Of a stretch of DNA of 17,129 nucleotides, positions 7,405 through 15,817 are shown in pieces. Within the stretch, counting starts at the first letter, position 1; the number at the start of each line of letters is the position of its first letter. The DNA lies in NCBI GenBank assembly GCA_036520715.1, contig DATDJF010000376.1, positions 1 through 17,129 of the forward strand. Direction: 5' to 3'. The DNA comes from JAEUPI01 sp036520715 (GTDB lineage: Bacteria > Pseudomonadota > Gammaproteobacteria > Burkholderiales > Burkholderiaceae_C). Both the position numbers and the translations under genes were made by a program. The notes beneath the pieces were generated by a model, which had not been told where the DNA came from, did no database searches, and worked only from the letters and a program-made list of their open reading frames with translations.

Positions 7405-8793
7405 ATGTCCAGCAGAACCGAAACCGACGGCTTTGGCGCAATCGACGTGCCTGCGCAGGCCCTGTGGGGCGCGCAGACCGAGCGCAGCCGGCGCTACTTT
7501 CGCATCGGCACGCAGCGCATGCCGCTGCCGCTGATCCACGCGATGGCCGAGATCAAGCGCGCCGCGGCCGAGGTCAATCGCGACTTGGGCCTGCTCGACG
7601 CTGCCAAGGCAGCGGCGATCGCCGAGGCCGCGGCTCGCGTGGCCGCCGGCGAATTCGACGACGAGTTTCCGTTGTCGTTGTGGCAGACCGGCTCGGGCAC
7701 GCAGAGCCACATGAACGTCAACGAGGTGATCGCGAACCTGGCGTCGCGGCAGCTCGGCGGCCCGATCGGCCAGCAGCGCCTGGTGCATGCCAACGACGAG
7801 GTCAATCTGGGGCAATCGTCCAACGACGTGTTCCCCAGCGCGATGCACGTGGCAACCGTGCTCGCGATGCGGCCTCTGGCGCAGTCGCTGCAAGGTCTGC
7901 GGTCCGCGTTGCGCGAGCGCGCGGCCGCCTTTGCGGACACGCTCAAGATCGGGCGCACGCACATGCAGGACGCCACGCCGGTGACCCTCGGCCAGGAGTT
8001 CGGCGGCTACGAGGCCCAGCTCGCGCTGGCCGGCGCCACGTTGCAGCAGGCCATGCCCGCGGTGCACGCCCTGGCCATCGGTGGCACGGCGGTGGGCACC
8101 GGGCTCAACACGCACGAGCAGTTCGGTCCACGTGTCGCCGCACGGCTGGCCGAGCGCCTGGGCGCGCCCTTTTCGGTGGCTGCCAATCCGTTTGCTGCCC
8201 TCGCCGGCCACGAGCCGCTGGTGGCCCTGCACGGGGCGCTCAAGGGCGTGGCGGTGGCGCTGATCAAGATCGGCAACGACATCCGCCTGATGGGCAGCGG
8301 ACCGCGCGCCGGACTGGGCGAGCTGGAGCTGCCGCAAAACGAGCCGGGCAGCTCGATCATGCCGGGCAAAGTGAACCCCACGCAGGTGGAGGCGTTGACG
8401 ATGGTGTGCACGCAAGTGATCGGCCACGACGTCGCGCTCGCCATCGCCGCCAGCCAGGGCCAGTTCGAGCTCAACGTCTACAAGCCGCTGATCGCCGGCA
8501 ACGTGCTCGACAGCACGCAGTTGCTGGGCGACGCGATGCGCAGCTTCACCGAACACTGCGTGGCAGGCATCGTGGTCAACGCGGCGCGCACGCGCGAGTT
8601 GCTCGAGCGCTCGCTGATGCTGGTGACGGCGCTGACGCCGCACATCGGCTACGACCGCGCGGCCATGATCGCCAAGCACGCGCACAAGAGCGGCCTGTCG
8701 CTGCGCGAGGCTGCCCTCACGGTGGGTGGGCTGAGCGGCGAGGATTTCGACCGCTGGGCAGACCCGGCACACATGCTCGGACCCAGCCGCTAG
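7405..8793 (+). CDS. fumC: Class II fumarate hydratase FumC
   Basis: Iron-independent fumarase of 462 residues that interconverts fumarate and L-malate in the TCA cycle; E. coli FumC has 467. The fumarase/aspartase signature GSSIMPGKVNPTQ spans 315-327, with the catalytic serine in this loop. Other matches are the substrate-binding TGSGTQSHMNVNEV near 95-108, HANDEVNLGQSSNDVFP at 128-144, and KIGRTHMQDATPVTLGQEFG at 181-200 with His186 in the place of the E. coli active-site histidine. I chose ATG 7405 (MSSRTETDGFGAIDVPA) because class II fumarases start about ten residues before the FGxIDVP motif; an in-frame GTG at 7387 would add six residues. Neither start has a clear Shine-Dalgarno. The gene converges on the small membrane-protein gene with nine bases between stops. 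Confidence 0.97.
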   Translation: MSSRTETDGFGAIDVPAQALWGAQTERSRRYFRIGTQRMPLPLIHAMAEIKRAAAEVNRDLGLLDAAKAAAIAEAAARVAAGEFDDEFPLSLWQTGSGTQSHMNVNEVIANLASRQLGGPIGQQRLVHANDEVNLGQSSNDVFPSAMHVATVLAMRPLAQSLQGLRSALRERAAAFADTLKIGRTHMQDATPVTLGQEFGGYEAQLALAGATLQQAMPAVHALAIGGTAVGTGLNTHEQFGPRVAARLAERLGAPFSVAANPFAALAGHEPLVALHGALKGVAVALIKIGNDIRLMGSGPRAGLGELELPQNEPGSSIMPGKVNPTQVEALTMVCTQVIGHDVALAIAASQGQFELNVYKPLIAGNVLDSTQLLGDAMRSFTEHCVAGIVVNAARTRELLERSLMLVTALTPHIGYDRAAMIAKHAHKSGLSLREAALTVGGLSGEDFDRWADPAHMLGPSR

Positions 8794-8802
8794 GGGGTGG
8801 GC

Positions 8803-9090
8803 CTACGAGCGAAGCGCCAGCGTCAACACGGTGGCCACGGCGGCGGCCGCCAGCAGCGCCACGGCGGCGATGCCTGCGGTGAACAGGTTGCGCCGACGGC
8901 GCAACGCGTGAACCCGCTCGATCACGCGGCTCGGCTCGTCGAACGTCGAATGTTCGCTCACGGTCCATGGGCTCGGCATGGTCGTCAACGTGACCAGGCC
9001 CGATTGCCCGAAGTTCGTCTGCCCGAAGCCGGTGGGGCGTTCGTCGGCGGGTTCGGCCTCATAGCCGTAGACGTAGTGACCCCTTTGCAT
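8803..9090 (-). CDS. Small uncharacterised membrane protein with C-terminal anchor
   Basis: Predicted 95-residue protein of unknown function. Residues 1-65 are polar and contain two similar short pieces, GFGQTNFGQSG, near 21-31. Four consecutive arginines (64-67) precede a single alanine/valine/leucine-rich transmembrane helix at about 69-93, leaving only two residues after it. By the positive-inside rule the N-terminal part should be cytoplasmic and the helix a tail anchor. Third codon positions are strongly GC-rich in this frame. Starts at 9120 or 9129 (adding 10 or 13 residues) are equally possible because none has a good Shine-Dalgarno. It converges with fumC and is divergent from the sigma-54 regulator, about 300 bases away. 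I recognise no family. Confidence 0.6.
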   Translation of the reverse strand: MQRGHYVYGYEAEPADERPTGFGQTNFGQSGLVTLTTMPSPWTVSEHSTFDEPSRVIERVHALRRRRNLFTAGIAAVALLAAAAVATVLTLALRS

Positions 9091-9388
9091 TGCCCGATTC
9101 TGTGCGACGGACGCGCGCATTCGACCCATCGGATCGGGGGACAACGGCGCCAGCCCGCTGAGCGAGCGTGACGAACTTCGCAGCCCGCCCGGGCCGGCAA
9201 TTGGCGTTCTCGCGCGCGGGAGCCCCGGCCGGGCGCCGGGTGGAGCACCCGACCAACCGACCGGAAACTCTGATGGCCGCACAATGGTTGCCATGCAGGC
9301 ACGGATGTGTGGCGCCTGCAGCCCCTGACAGCGACACCGGACGGCGCACTCCGCGACGTGACGAATCCGCAGACGAAACGAGGAGATC
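9091..9388. other. Divergent intergenic region upstream of the sigma-54 regulator
   Basis: About 300 bases between the small membrane-protein gene and the response-regulator gene. I see no convincing gene. There is a short GC-rich inverted repeat (CCCGGC at 9224-9229, GCCGGG at 9235-9240). I found no sigma-54 site with correct GG-N10-GC spacing on inspection, and no reliable sigma-70 pair. A Shine-Dalgarno AGGAG sits at 9381-9385 for the downstream gene. Confidence 0.5.
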
Positions 9389-10795
<1,407 letters not shown>

Positions 10796-10823
10796 CGCTG
10801 CACGCGGCGGCCCGCGCATCCAG

Positions 10824-10846
10824 GCAGGGCGCTCTCGATGCCCTGC
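10824..10846 (+). terminator. Weak hairpin after the response-regulator gene
   Basis: GCAGGGC (10824-10830) and GCCCTGC (10840-10846) can pair as a seven-base-pair stem with a nine-base loop, 28 bases after the stop. There is no T run, so Rho-independent termination here is uncertain. Confidence 0.25.
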
Positions 10847-10946
10847 GGTCCAGCCGTGGGCATGGCGATTGCCGAAATGGACGTGATCACCCGAGTCGGC
10901 TCCCGCCGGCTTGGCCTCCACATCCTTTTGCAACAGGAGTCTTCAC

Positions 10947-11345
10947 ATGAACCGATTTCGCGCCATCCTGGTCGGGACCGCCGCTGCCGCGGCGGTGGTC
11001 GGCGGTTACGTGCAAGCCCAGTCGACGACCGACAGCACGACAGCGACAACGACCCAAAGCGAGCCCTCGACAGCGGGCACGCCGTCGGACACGACCACCA
11101 CGACGACGACAACGACCACCACGAGCCCCGGCGACACCACGACGGCGCAGACGTCGCCGACGCAGTCGCAGACGCCACCGTCGACGACGACCCTCCCGTC
11201 GGACCCGGCGACACCGCCGAGCACCTCGCCTTCGACCTCGGCCAGCCCGTCGATCGATCCGTCGAGCACGCCGCCCGCCACCAGCGGCGACACCTCGATG
11301 AACACCGACGCCACGGTCCGCGCCGCGCGCGCCGATCGGGGCTGA
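10947..11345 (+). CDS. Threonine/serine/proline-rich exported protein, function unknown
   Basis: A 132-residue protein with a Sec signal peptide: basic start MNRFR, hydrophobic AILVGTAAAAAVVGG, and a likely cleavage after VQA at residue 24. The mature part is low-complexity and predicted disordered; threonine makes up about a third of it, with serine and proline next. Residues 49-59 are eleven consecutive threonines. No cysteine or globular domain is visible. An AGGAG at 10935-10939, seven bases before the ATG, supports the start. The codons are GC-rich at position three and use ACG, ACC and ACA in a mixture, so this looks like a selected protein rather than simple repeat expansion. A strong bidirectional terminator follows at 11400-11424. 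It could be a periplasmic or surface stalk-like linker protein, or an O-glycosylation substrate; both are guesses. I recognise no family. Confidence 0.75.
   Translation: MNRFRAILVGTAAAAAVVGGYVQAQSTTDSTTATTTQSEPSTAGTPSDTTTTTTTTTTTSPGDTTTAQTSPTQSQTPPSTTTLPSDPATPPSTSPSTSASPSIDPSSTPPATSGDTSMNTDATVRAARADRG
11091..11123 (+). repeat. ACN trinucleotide tract coding for eleven threonines
   Basis: Eleven in-frame ACG/ACC/ACA codons in the order G C C G G G A G C C G at the third position. The repeat is imperfect at the DNA level, so slipped-strand variation is less likely than for a pure triplet repeat. Confidence 0.85.
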
Positions 11346-11399
11346 CACCTTTTCGCCGAGGGCCTGCGAGCGCGTCGCCGCGAACCCTGCAACCGCGAA

Positions 11400-11424
11400 A
11401 ACGGCCGCTCTTTCAGCGGCCGTT
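11400..11424. terminator. Bidirectional Rho-independent terminator
   Basis: A perfect ten-base-pair stem (AACGGCCGCT at 11400-11409 with AGCGGCCGTT at 11415-11424) with loop CTTTC. On the plus strand it is followed by a short T-containing tail (TGTTCTG). On the minus strand the stem runs into TTTTCGC. It lies between two convergent genes, 55 bases after the threonine-rich gene and 21 bases after the end of the lipoprotein gene, so it probably serves both. Confidence 0.8.
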
Positions 11425-11444
11425 GTTCTGCCAGAAGCGCGCCG

Positions 11445-12767
11445 TCAGCGCGCAGCCGAGACGCGCCACACGGTGTTGCCCACGTCGTCGGCCACCAGCA
11501 GCGCGCCCTGGCGATCGACCGCGACCCCGACCGGGCGGCCCCAGGCCTCGCCCTCGGGGCTGACGAATCCGGTCAGCAGATCGATCGGCTTGCCCTGCGG
11601 CTCGCCGTTGGCGAACGGCACGAACACCACCTTGTAGCCGCTGCGCGGCTTGCGGTTCCACGAGCCGTGCTCGCCGATCACCATGCCGTCGCCGAACGGC
11701 GCCGGCAGGCGCGCCCCCTTCAGTGCCGTGAGCCCCAGCGGCGCGACATGGTTGCCGAGCGCGTAGTCGGGCACCCTGGCACGCGCCACCAGGTCGGGCC
11801 GCGCGGCGACACGATCATCGACGTGCTGTCCGAAGTAGCTGTGCGGCCAGCCGTAGAAGGCGCCGTCGATCACGCGGGTCAGGTAGTCGGGCACGAGATC
11901 GCTGCCGAGTTCGTCGCGTTCGTTGACCACCGTCCACAAGGCCCCGCTGCTCGGTTCCCAGGCCATGCCGTTGGGATTGCGCAGCCCGGTGGCGAACAGC
12001 CGCTTGCTCTGGCGTTGCAGGTCGATCTCCCAGATCGCGGCGCGGCCCTCTTCCTTGTCGAGTCCGTACTCGGCGACGTTGCTGTTGGAGCCGACAGTGG
12101 CGTACAGCTTGGTGCCATCTGCGCTGGCGATGATGTTCTTGGTCCAGTGGTGGTTCAGCGGCCCAGCGGGCAGATCGACCACCGGCTGCGCTGACGCCGA
12201 CACGCGCGTCGTGCCGGCGGCGTAGGGGAAGCGCACCACGCCGTCGGTGTTGGCGACGTAGATCGACGAGCCCACGACGGCCATGCCGAACGGGGAGTTC
12301 AGGCCCTCGATGAAAGGCACGCGCTGCTCGGCCACGCCGTCGCCGTCGGCGTCGCGCAGCAGCACGATGCGGTTGGCGTTGGGCACCGCCGCCCCGGCCT
12401 TCTTCATGAGCTGCTTGCGCACCTTCTCTTTGATGCCCTTGCCGTCTTCAGGGCGCTCGGGCGCGTTGGTCTCGGCGACCAGCACGTCACCGTTGGGCAG
12501 CACCAGCAGCCAACGCGGGTGCTGCAGTCCGCTGGCAAATGCATCGACGCGCAATCCAGCCGCCGGCAGCGGCGCCTGGCCCTCCGGCCAGCCCTTGGCC
12601 GGCGCGATGTGCACGGTGGGCAGCAGATGCTTGGTGGGTGCCGGCAACTGCGGGTACGCGCCCTCGCTGGCGGCAGGCGGCAAGCGGGCGGTGTCGCCGC
12701 AACCAGCGATGCCGCCGAGAGCCAGCACACACAGGGCGCGACGACGATGCGAGATCGGGTGTGTCAT
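11445..12767 (-). CDS. Lipoprotein of the sorbosone/glucose dehydrogenase (PQQ-type) beta-propeller family
   Basis: A 440-residue predicted lipoprotein. After a basic start (SHRRR) and hydrophobic stretch comes a lipobox IAGC with Cys23, so it should be lipid-anchored and face the periplasm. Residues about 70-435 resemble the soluble PQQ glucose/L-sorbosone dehydrogenase propeller: FASGLQHPRWLLVLPNGDVL, a calcium-like DADGDGVAE at 139-147, GLNSPFGMAVVGSSIYVANT, NHHWTKNIIASADGTKLY with His206/His207, GLRNPNGMAW, NERDELGSDLVPDYLT and GEHGSWNRKPRSGYKVVFVPF. Known members oxidise sugars with PQQ, but many relatives have no tested activity and the substrate is unknown. The start at 12767 is fixed by AAAGGAG at 12776-12782, eight bases away. 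It is divergent from the AI-2E family gene, 100 bases apart, so the two may share a control region. Confidence 0.88.
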   Translation of the reverse strand: MTHPISHRRRALCVLALGGIAGCGDTARLPPAASEGAYPQLPAPTKHLLPTVHIAPAKGWPEGQAPLPAAGLRVDAFASGLQHPRWLLVLPNGDVLVAETNAPERPEDGKGIKEKVRKQLMKKAGAAVPNANRIVLLRDADGDGVAEQRVPFIEGLNSPFGMAVVGSSIYVANTDGVVRFPYAAGTTRVSASAQPVVDLPAGPLNHHWTKNIIASADGTKLYATVGSNSNVAEYGLDKEEGRAAIWEIDLQRQSKRLFATGLRNPNGMAWEPSSGALWTVVNERDELGSDLVPDYLTRVIDGAFYGWPHSYFGQHVDDRVAARPDLVARARVPDYALGNHVAPLGLTALKGARLPAPFGDGMVIGEHGSWNRKPRSGYKVVFVPFANGEPQGKPIDLLTGFVSPEGEAWGRPVGVAVDRQGALLVADDVGNTVWRVSAAR

Positions 12768-12867
12768 GGTGCGGACTCCTTTCGTTGGCGGCAGCAATCC
12801 GCAGTCCCGGGCAAGAAGTTGAGTCGCGGCGCGACGCCGGGCACGGGCCCTGCCCTGTAGCTGGGTC

Positions 12868-13998
12868 ATGCTGTCCGACCAATCGCCGCATGCGCGTCCG
12901 GGCGCACCGCTGTCGCAGCCCGAGCGGCAAGCCCATGCCGCCCGCGTGATGCTCGCGGTGGCGATCGTCGCGCTGGTGGCGCTCGCGGTGTACTTGCGCG
13001 CAGTGATCGTGCTGGCCTTCGGCAGCGTGGTCGTGGCGGTGGCACTGCGCACCGGCAGCCACGCCCTGCGACGCGTCACCGGCTGGGGCGACTCGGCAGC
13101 GCTGGCAGCCGTGGTGCTGGGCACGTCGACGCTGCTGACCACCGGCGTGGTGCTGCTCGGGGATCCGATCGGCGAGCAATTCGCAACGCTCGGGCAGACG
13201 CTGCCCGCCGCGCTGGAGGCGGCCGTGCGCTGGCTCGATTCGCACACCATCGGCCTGTGGCTGCTGGCATGGTGGAGCGAGGCCAACGACGCCGTCGAGT
13301 GGACCAAGCTGGCCGGCCTCGCCGGCAACATGGTCGGCGCGCTCGGCGGGGCGCTGCTGATGCTCGTGGTGGGCCTGTATCTCGCGGCCGACCCGGCGCT
13401 GTACCGGCGCGGCCTGTTGTGGCTGCTGCCGCAGCGCCAGCGGGCCAGCGCCGAGCGCGCATTGGCCGAAGCCGGCCACGGCCTGTCGCGCTGGCTGCTC
13501 GGGCAGGCCGTCGCCATGGTGCTGGTGGGCGCGCTGACGGCGGCCGGCCTGGCGCTGATCGGCATGCCCCTGGCGGTGCCGCTGGGCATCATCGCCGGCC
13601 TGCTGGAGTTCGTGCCGTTCTTCGGCGCCATCGCCGCTGGGGCACTCACCGTGCTGGTGGCCTTCTCGCAGGGCGCCGCGCAGGCAGGCTATGCGGTGCT
13701 GGTGTGCGTCTTCGTGCAGCACTTCGAGGGCTACGTCATCCAGCCGTTCGTGCAGCGCTGGGCGATCGCGCTGCCACCGGCGCTCGGCCTGATCTCGGTG
13801 CTCGTGTTCGGGTTGCTGTTCGGCGCGCTGGGTGTGCTGTTCGCGGTGCCCCTGATGGTGGTGCTGATGGTCCTGGTGCGGGAACTGCGCACGGAGGAGG
13901 CGGCCGCCACCGTGGTGCCCCCCGGCGGCTCGAAGCCCGGGCACGGCGCCCAGCAAGCAGCCACCGTCGGGGCCTGGCCGGCGCTGGGCGACGGCTGA
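12868..13998 (+). CDS. AI-2E family (PerM/YdiK-type) transporter
   Basis: A 376-residue inner-membrane protein with about seven to eight hydrophobic segments. The family pattern is visible: helices at about 28-65, a central amphipathic/soluble part (about 95-150), then GLYLAADPALYRRGLLWLLP, a cytosolic helical part, LLGQAVAMVLVGALTAAGLALIGMP, GIIAGLLEFVPFFGAIAAG, the conserved HFEGYVIQPFVQRWAIALPP near 288-307, and the final GLLFGALGVLFAVPLMVVL. The family includes E. coli TqsA, but most members have unknown or ion/antiporter roles, so quorum-signal export should not be assumed. A proline/glycine-rich tail follows the last helix. The start ATG 12868 lacks a clear Shine-Dalgarno but no alternative fits better. 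It is divergent from the lipoprotein gene. Confidence 0.92.
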   Translation: MLSDQSPHARPGAPLSQPERQAHAARVMLAVAIVALVALAVYLRAVIVLAFGSVVVAVALRTGSHALRRVTGWGDSAALAAVVLGTSTLLTTGVVLLGDPIGEQFATLGQTLPAALEAAVRWLDSHTIGLWLLAWWSEANDAVEWTKLAGLAGNMVGALGGALLMLVVGLYLAADPALYRRGLLWLLPQRQRASAERALAEAGHGLSRWLLGQAVAMVLVGALTAAGLALIGMPLAVPLGIIAGLLEFVPFFGAIAAGALTVLVAFSQGAAQAGYAVLVCVFVQHFEGYVIQPFVQRWAIALPPALGLISVLVFGLLFGALGVLFAVPLMVVLMVLVRELRTEEAAATVVPPGGSKPGHGAQQAATVGAWPALGDG

Positions 13999-14156
13999 AC
14001 CCCGCAAGCGCCGCGCACTCCGCGCGCGGCAGAACTTGCGGAAACAACGCCGCCGGCCCCGAGGGCGCTGCCGTGGCGCGGCTCTGCGCAGGTCGGGCAC
14101 ACGGATTGCCGCATTCGAGCGCACCGGCATTCCCATTGAATGTCGGGCCACACTCG
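13999..14156. other. Spacer after the AI-2E family gene
   Basis: I see no credible gene, RNA or terminator here. The stretch stays GC-rich and several frames are open by composition alone. It may hold the promoter of the small gene that follows. Confidence 0.4.
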
Positions 14157-14426
14157 ATGCTCCCCCAACTGCCCTCCCGCAAGCGGCCCTGCGCCAAACG
14201 CCACGCCCAAGCCAGCCCCTGGAGCCCGCGTGCAGACCAGACCCGGGCGCCGACCCGCGAGCCGCGGCTGCGCCGCAGCACCGAGCGCCGGCCGCCGCTG
14301 GTGCACGACGACGCGCTGTGGCACGAAGGACCCGACTGCGAGCGCATGCGCAAGACGCGGCGCCATGAGGGTCCGCGCGAGCCGGGCGGCGATCGGCCCG
14401 ACGACGATCGCGACGGCAGCCACTAG
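14157..14426 (+). CDS. Possible small arginine-rich protein, function unknown
   Basis: An 89-codon reading frame with strong GC preference at third codon positions from ATG to stop, which the other frames of this stretch show less clearly. The N-terminal half is proline- and basic-residue-rich. The C-terminal half is highly charged (HDDALWHEGPDCERMRKTRR, then alternating Asp, Arg and Gly to DDDRDGSH). It has no membrane helix or signal peptide and would be soluble or disordered. The Shine-Dalgarno is poor, so the start could differ. It precedes the hemerythrin-like gene by about 105 bases on the same strand. It may be a genuine small gene or a chance frame. Confidence 0.35.
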   Translation: MLPQLPSRKRPCAKRHAQASPWSPRADQTRAPTREPRLRRSTERRPPLVHDDALWHEGPDCERMRKTRRHEGPREPGGDRPDDDRDGSH

Positions 14427-14531
14427 GTGTCAAGGCTGTTGCCGCTCCCACAGGACGGAACGGCAATTGCCCCCACTGCAGTACGGGCCGTTCGCAGCCC
14501 GTTCGACGAACACCAAATCGAGGAGCGCCCG

Positions 14532-15116
14532 ATGGCCACTTTCCGCATCGACAACCCCGGCTTTTCCGCTCGCCACGACGTGATCCGGCTGCTGCAGGCC
14601 GATCACCGGCGCGTCATGCAGGAGTTCCGCGAGTTCGAACGCCTGCAAGCGCTGCGGGCGAACCAGGCCAGCCAGCGCGTCGTGCAGCGCACGCTGGCGG
14701 AGTTGAAGGTGCTGGCAGAGGTCCAGCAGCGGATCTTCTACCCGGCCGTGCACGAGGCGCTCGGCGGCACCGATCTGATCGAGCAGAGCCAGATCGAGCA
14801 CACCTGTATCCGGCGCGTGGTCGCCGAGCTCGAGGGCATCGATCCCGACGACGACCGGTACTGGAGGCGGTTTCGCACCCTCGGCGAATACGTGCGGCGC
14901 CACGTCGAGGATGAGGAAGGCGAGCTGTTTCCGATGCTGTCGTGCGTGTCGATCGATTGGGAGAGCCTGCATCGACAGATGATCGGCTGCCGAGCCGCGC
15001 TCGCCGAGGATCTCGGGGTCCTGCACTCGCCGCCGCTGCGGCGCAGCGTCGAACTCGAGCCTCGCGAGATCACCGACGACGAAACGAGCGACGTTGCACT
15101 CGAAGCCCAGCACTGA
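14532..15116 (+). CDS. Hemerythrin-like HHE domain protein
   Basis: A 194-residue predicted cytoplasmic four-helix protein. Hemerythrin HHE domains bind a di-iron centre and sense or hold O2, NO or iron. Candidate ligands in order are His25 (LLQADHRRV), His74 and Glu75 (RIFYPAVHE), Glu89/His90 (IEHTCIRRVVAELEG), and His124 with Glu127/128 in YVRRHVEDEEGELFP. Length, spacing and the final HVEDEEGELFP are typical of bacterial HHE proteins. The acidic C-terminus (about 170-194) is extra and probably disordered. The ATG at 14532 follows GAGGAG at 14520-14525. A GC-rich hairpin follows the stop. The neighbouring GlsB-like gene is also commonly stress-associated, which points to oxidative or nitrosative stress, but no ligand can be read from sequence. 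Confidence 0.9.
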   Translation: MATFRIDNPGFSARHDVIRLLQADHRRVMQEFREFERLQALRANQASQRVVQRTLAELKVLAEVQQRIFYPAVHEALGGTDLIEQSQIEHTCIRRVVAELEGIDPDDDRYWRRFRTLGEYVRRHVEDEEGELFPMLSCVSIDWESLHRQMIGCRAALAEDLGVLHSPPLRRSVELEPREITDDETSDVALEAQH

Positions 15117-15132
15117 ACGACGCTGGATGAAA

Positions 15133-15164
15133 GACGGCGGCGAGCCGCAAGGCCCGCCGCCGTC
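15133..15164. terminator. Hairpin between convergent HHE and GlsB-like genes
   Basis: GACGGCGGCG (15133-15142) pairs perfectly with CGCCGCCGTC (15155-15164), ten base pairs with a twelve-base loop. On the plus strand GTGCTTTG follows; on the minus strand TTTCATC follows. It sits between two convergent stop codons (15116 and 15181), so a bidirectional terminator is likely despite short T runs. Confidence 0.6.
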
Positions 15165-15180
15165 GTGCTTTGCGAGGCGC

Positions 15181-15450
15181 TCAGCGCGCCGTGCCGCGGC
15201 GCACGAGATTCACCACCGCCAGCAGGATCACCGCGCCGAACAGCGATACCACCAACGATCCGAAGCTCAACACACCCTGGTTGATGGTGGGCAAGCCAAC
15301 CATCGGCGAGATGAAGAAGCCCGCCAACGCCGCGCCGACGATGCCGACGATCACGTTGAGGAGGATGCCCTGACGGGCATCCGTGTGCATCAGCACGCTG
15401 GCAAGCCAGCCGATGATGCCACCGACAATCAGCCAAATGATCAGGTCCAT
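15181..15450 (-). CDS. GlsB/YeaQ/YmgE family small stress membrane protein
   Basis: An 89-residue, glycine-rich inner-membrane protein with three hydrophobic segments (about 2-20, 30-50 and 62-82). It has the transglycosylase-associated/YeaQ family pattern LIIWLIVGGIIGWLASVLM, then LLNVIVGIVGAALAGFF, and a C-terminal FGSLVVSLFGAVILLAVVNL ending in basic residues. Family members are induced by stress and stationary phase, and their molecular role is unknown. The ATG at 15450 has a strong AGAGGAG at 15459-15465, eight bases away. It converges with the HHE gene and is divergent from the AI-2E remnant. Confidence 0.92.
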   Translation of the reverse strand: MDLIIWLIVGGIIGWLASVLMHTDARQGILLNVIVGIVGAALAGFFISPMVGLPTINQGVLSFGSLVVSLFGAVILLAVVNLVRRGTAR

Positions 15451-15541
15451 CGATCGATCTCCTCTGAAGCGTTGAAGGGGTTCGGATCGCGCCTGACCGG
15501 CGCTCGCCGACAAGAATGAATCGGCAAGCCGCATGCCGTGG

Positions 15542-15783
15542 ATGGACATCCATTGCGGGTGGGCCGGTTCGTCTTTCTATCGGTGATGTTCTGGGGCTGG
15601 CTGTGGGGCGTTGCCGGCGCAATGCTGGCGGTGCCGCTGCTGGTCGGCTTGCGCACCGTCTGCAAGCGCACACGATCGCTGCGGCTGTGGTGCGCCTACC
15701 TCGAGGGTGCCCATCGGCCGGTGCCGAGCCTGCGCTCGCTGCTGCTGCCGCGCCGGCGGCTGGAGCGCTCGCGCGGCACCTGA
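15542..15783 (+). pseudogene. 5'-truncated AI-2E family transporter remnant
   Basis: An 80-codon frame whose first half matches only the extreme C-terminus of AI-2E family transporters: HPLRVGRFVFLSVMFWGWLW, then a short link to AGAMLAVPLLVGLRTVCKR. It ends with a basic tail (LRSLLLPRRRLERSRG) of a kind common in such proteins. An intact member would need about 270-300 more residues upstream, but a stop codon lies at 15517-15519 and the space further upstream belongs to the oppositely oriented GlsB-like gene. It has no Shine-Dalgarno. The likeliest reading is a gene remnant left by deletion or rearrangement. It is not a copy of the 12868-13998 gene, whose C-terminal sequence is different. A short expressed two-helix protein is possible but less likely. 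Confidence 0.65.
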
Positions 15784-15786
15784 AGT

Positions 15787-15817
15787 GCGCCCGCGGCCTC
15801 AACGCCGCCGCGGGCGC
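15787..15817. terminator. GC-rich hairpin at a convergent gene junction
   Basis: GCGCCCGCGGC (15787-15797) and GCCGCGGGCGC (15807-15817) form a perfect eleven-base-pair stem with a nine-base loop. The stop codon of the minus-strand gene (15799-15801) lies in the loop. T runs are absent on both sides, so termination is plausible but not assured. Confidence 0.4.

Noticed and set aside
7186..8772. Minus-strand open frame of over 500 codons opposite fumC.
   Set aside because: Antisense to a complete class II fumarase; full of histidine and arginine runs with no domain.
9271..9300. TGG...TTGC elements considered as a sigma-54 promoter for the regulator gene.
   Set aside because: The distance between the GG and GC elements is not the required ten bases.
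11091..11123. Short repeats considered as a CRISPR or satellite array.
   Set aside because: It is a triplet run inside a coding frame, with no spacer structure.
10887..11392. Antisense frames through the threonine-rich gene giving valine- or arginine-rich proteins.
   Set aside because: They mirror the ACN tract (GTN or CGN codons) and lack a signal, Shine-Dalgarno or domain, whereas the plus frame has all the expected start signals.
12768..13649. Upstream in-frame extension of the lipoprotein gene on the minus strand.
   Set aside because: The extension is antisense to the AI-2E family gene, and the ATG at 12767 has a strong Shine-Dalgarno followed directly by a lipoprotein signal.
12868..15783. 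Idea that the short AI-2E fragment is a partial duplication of the complete AI-2E family gene.
   Set aside because: The two C-terminal sequences differ clearly (FWGWLWGVAGAMLAVPLL versus LLFGALGVLFAVPLMVVL), so they belong to different subgroups.
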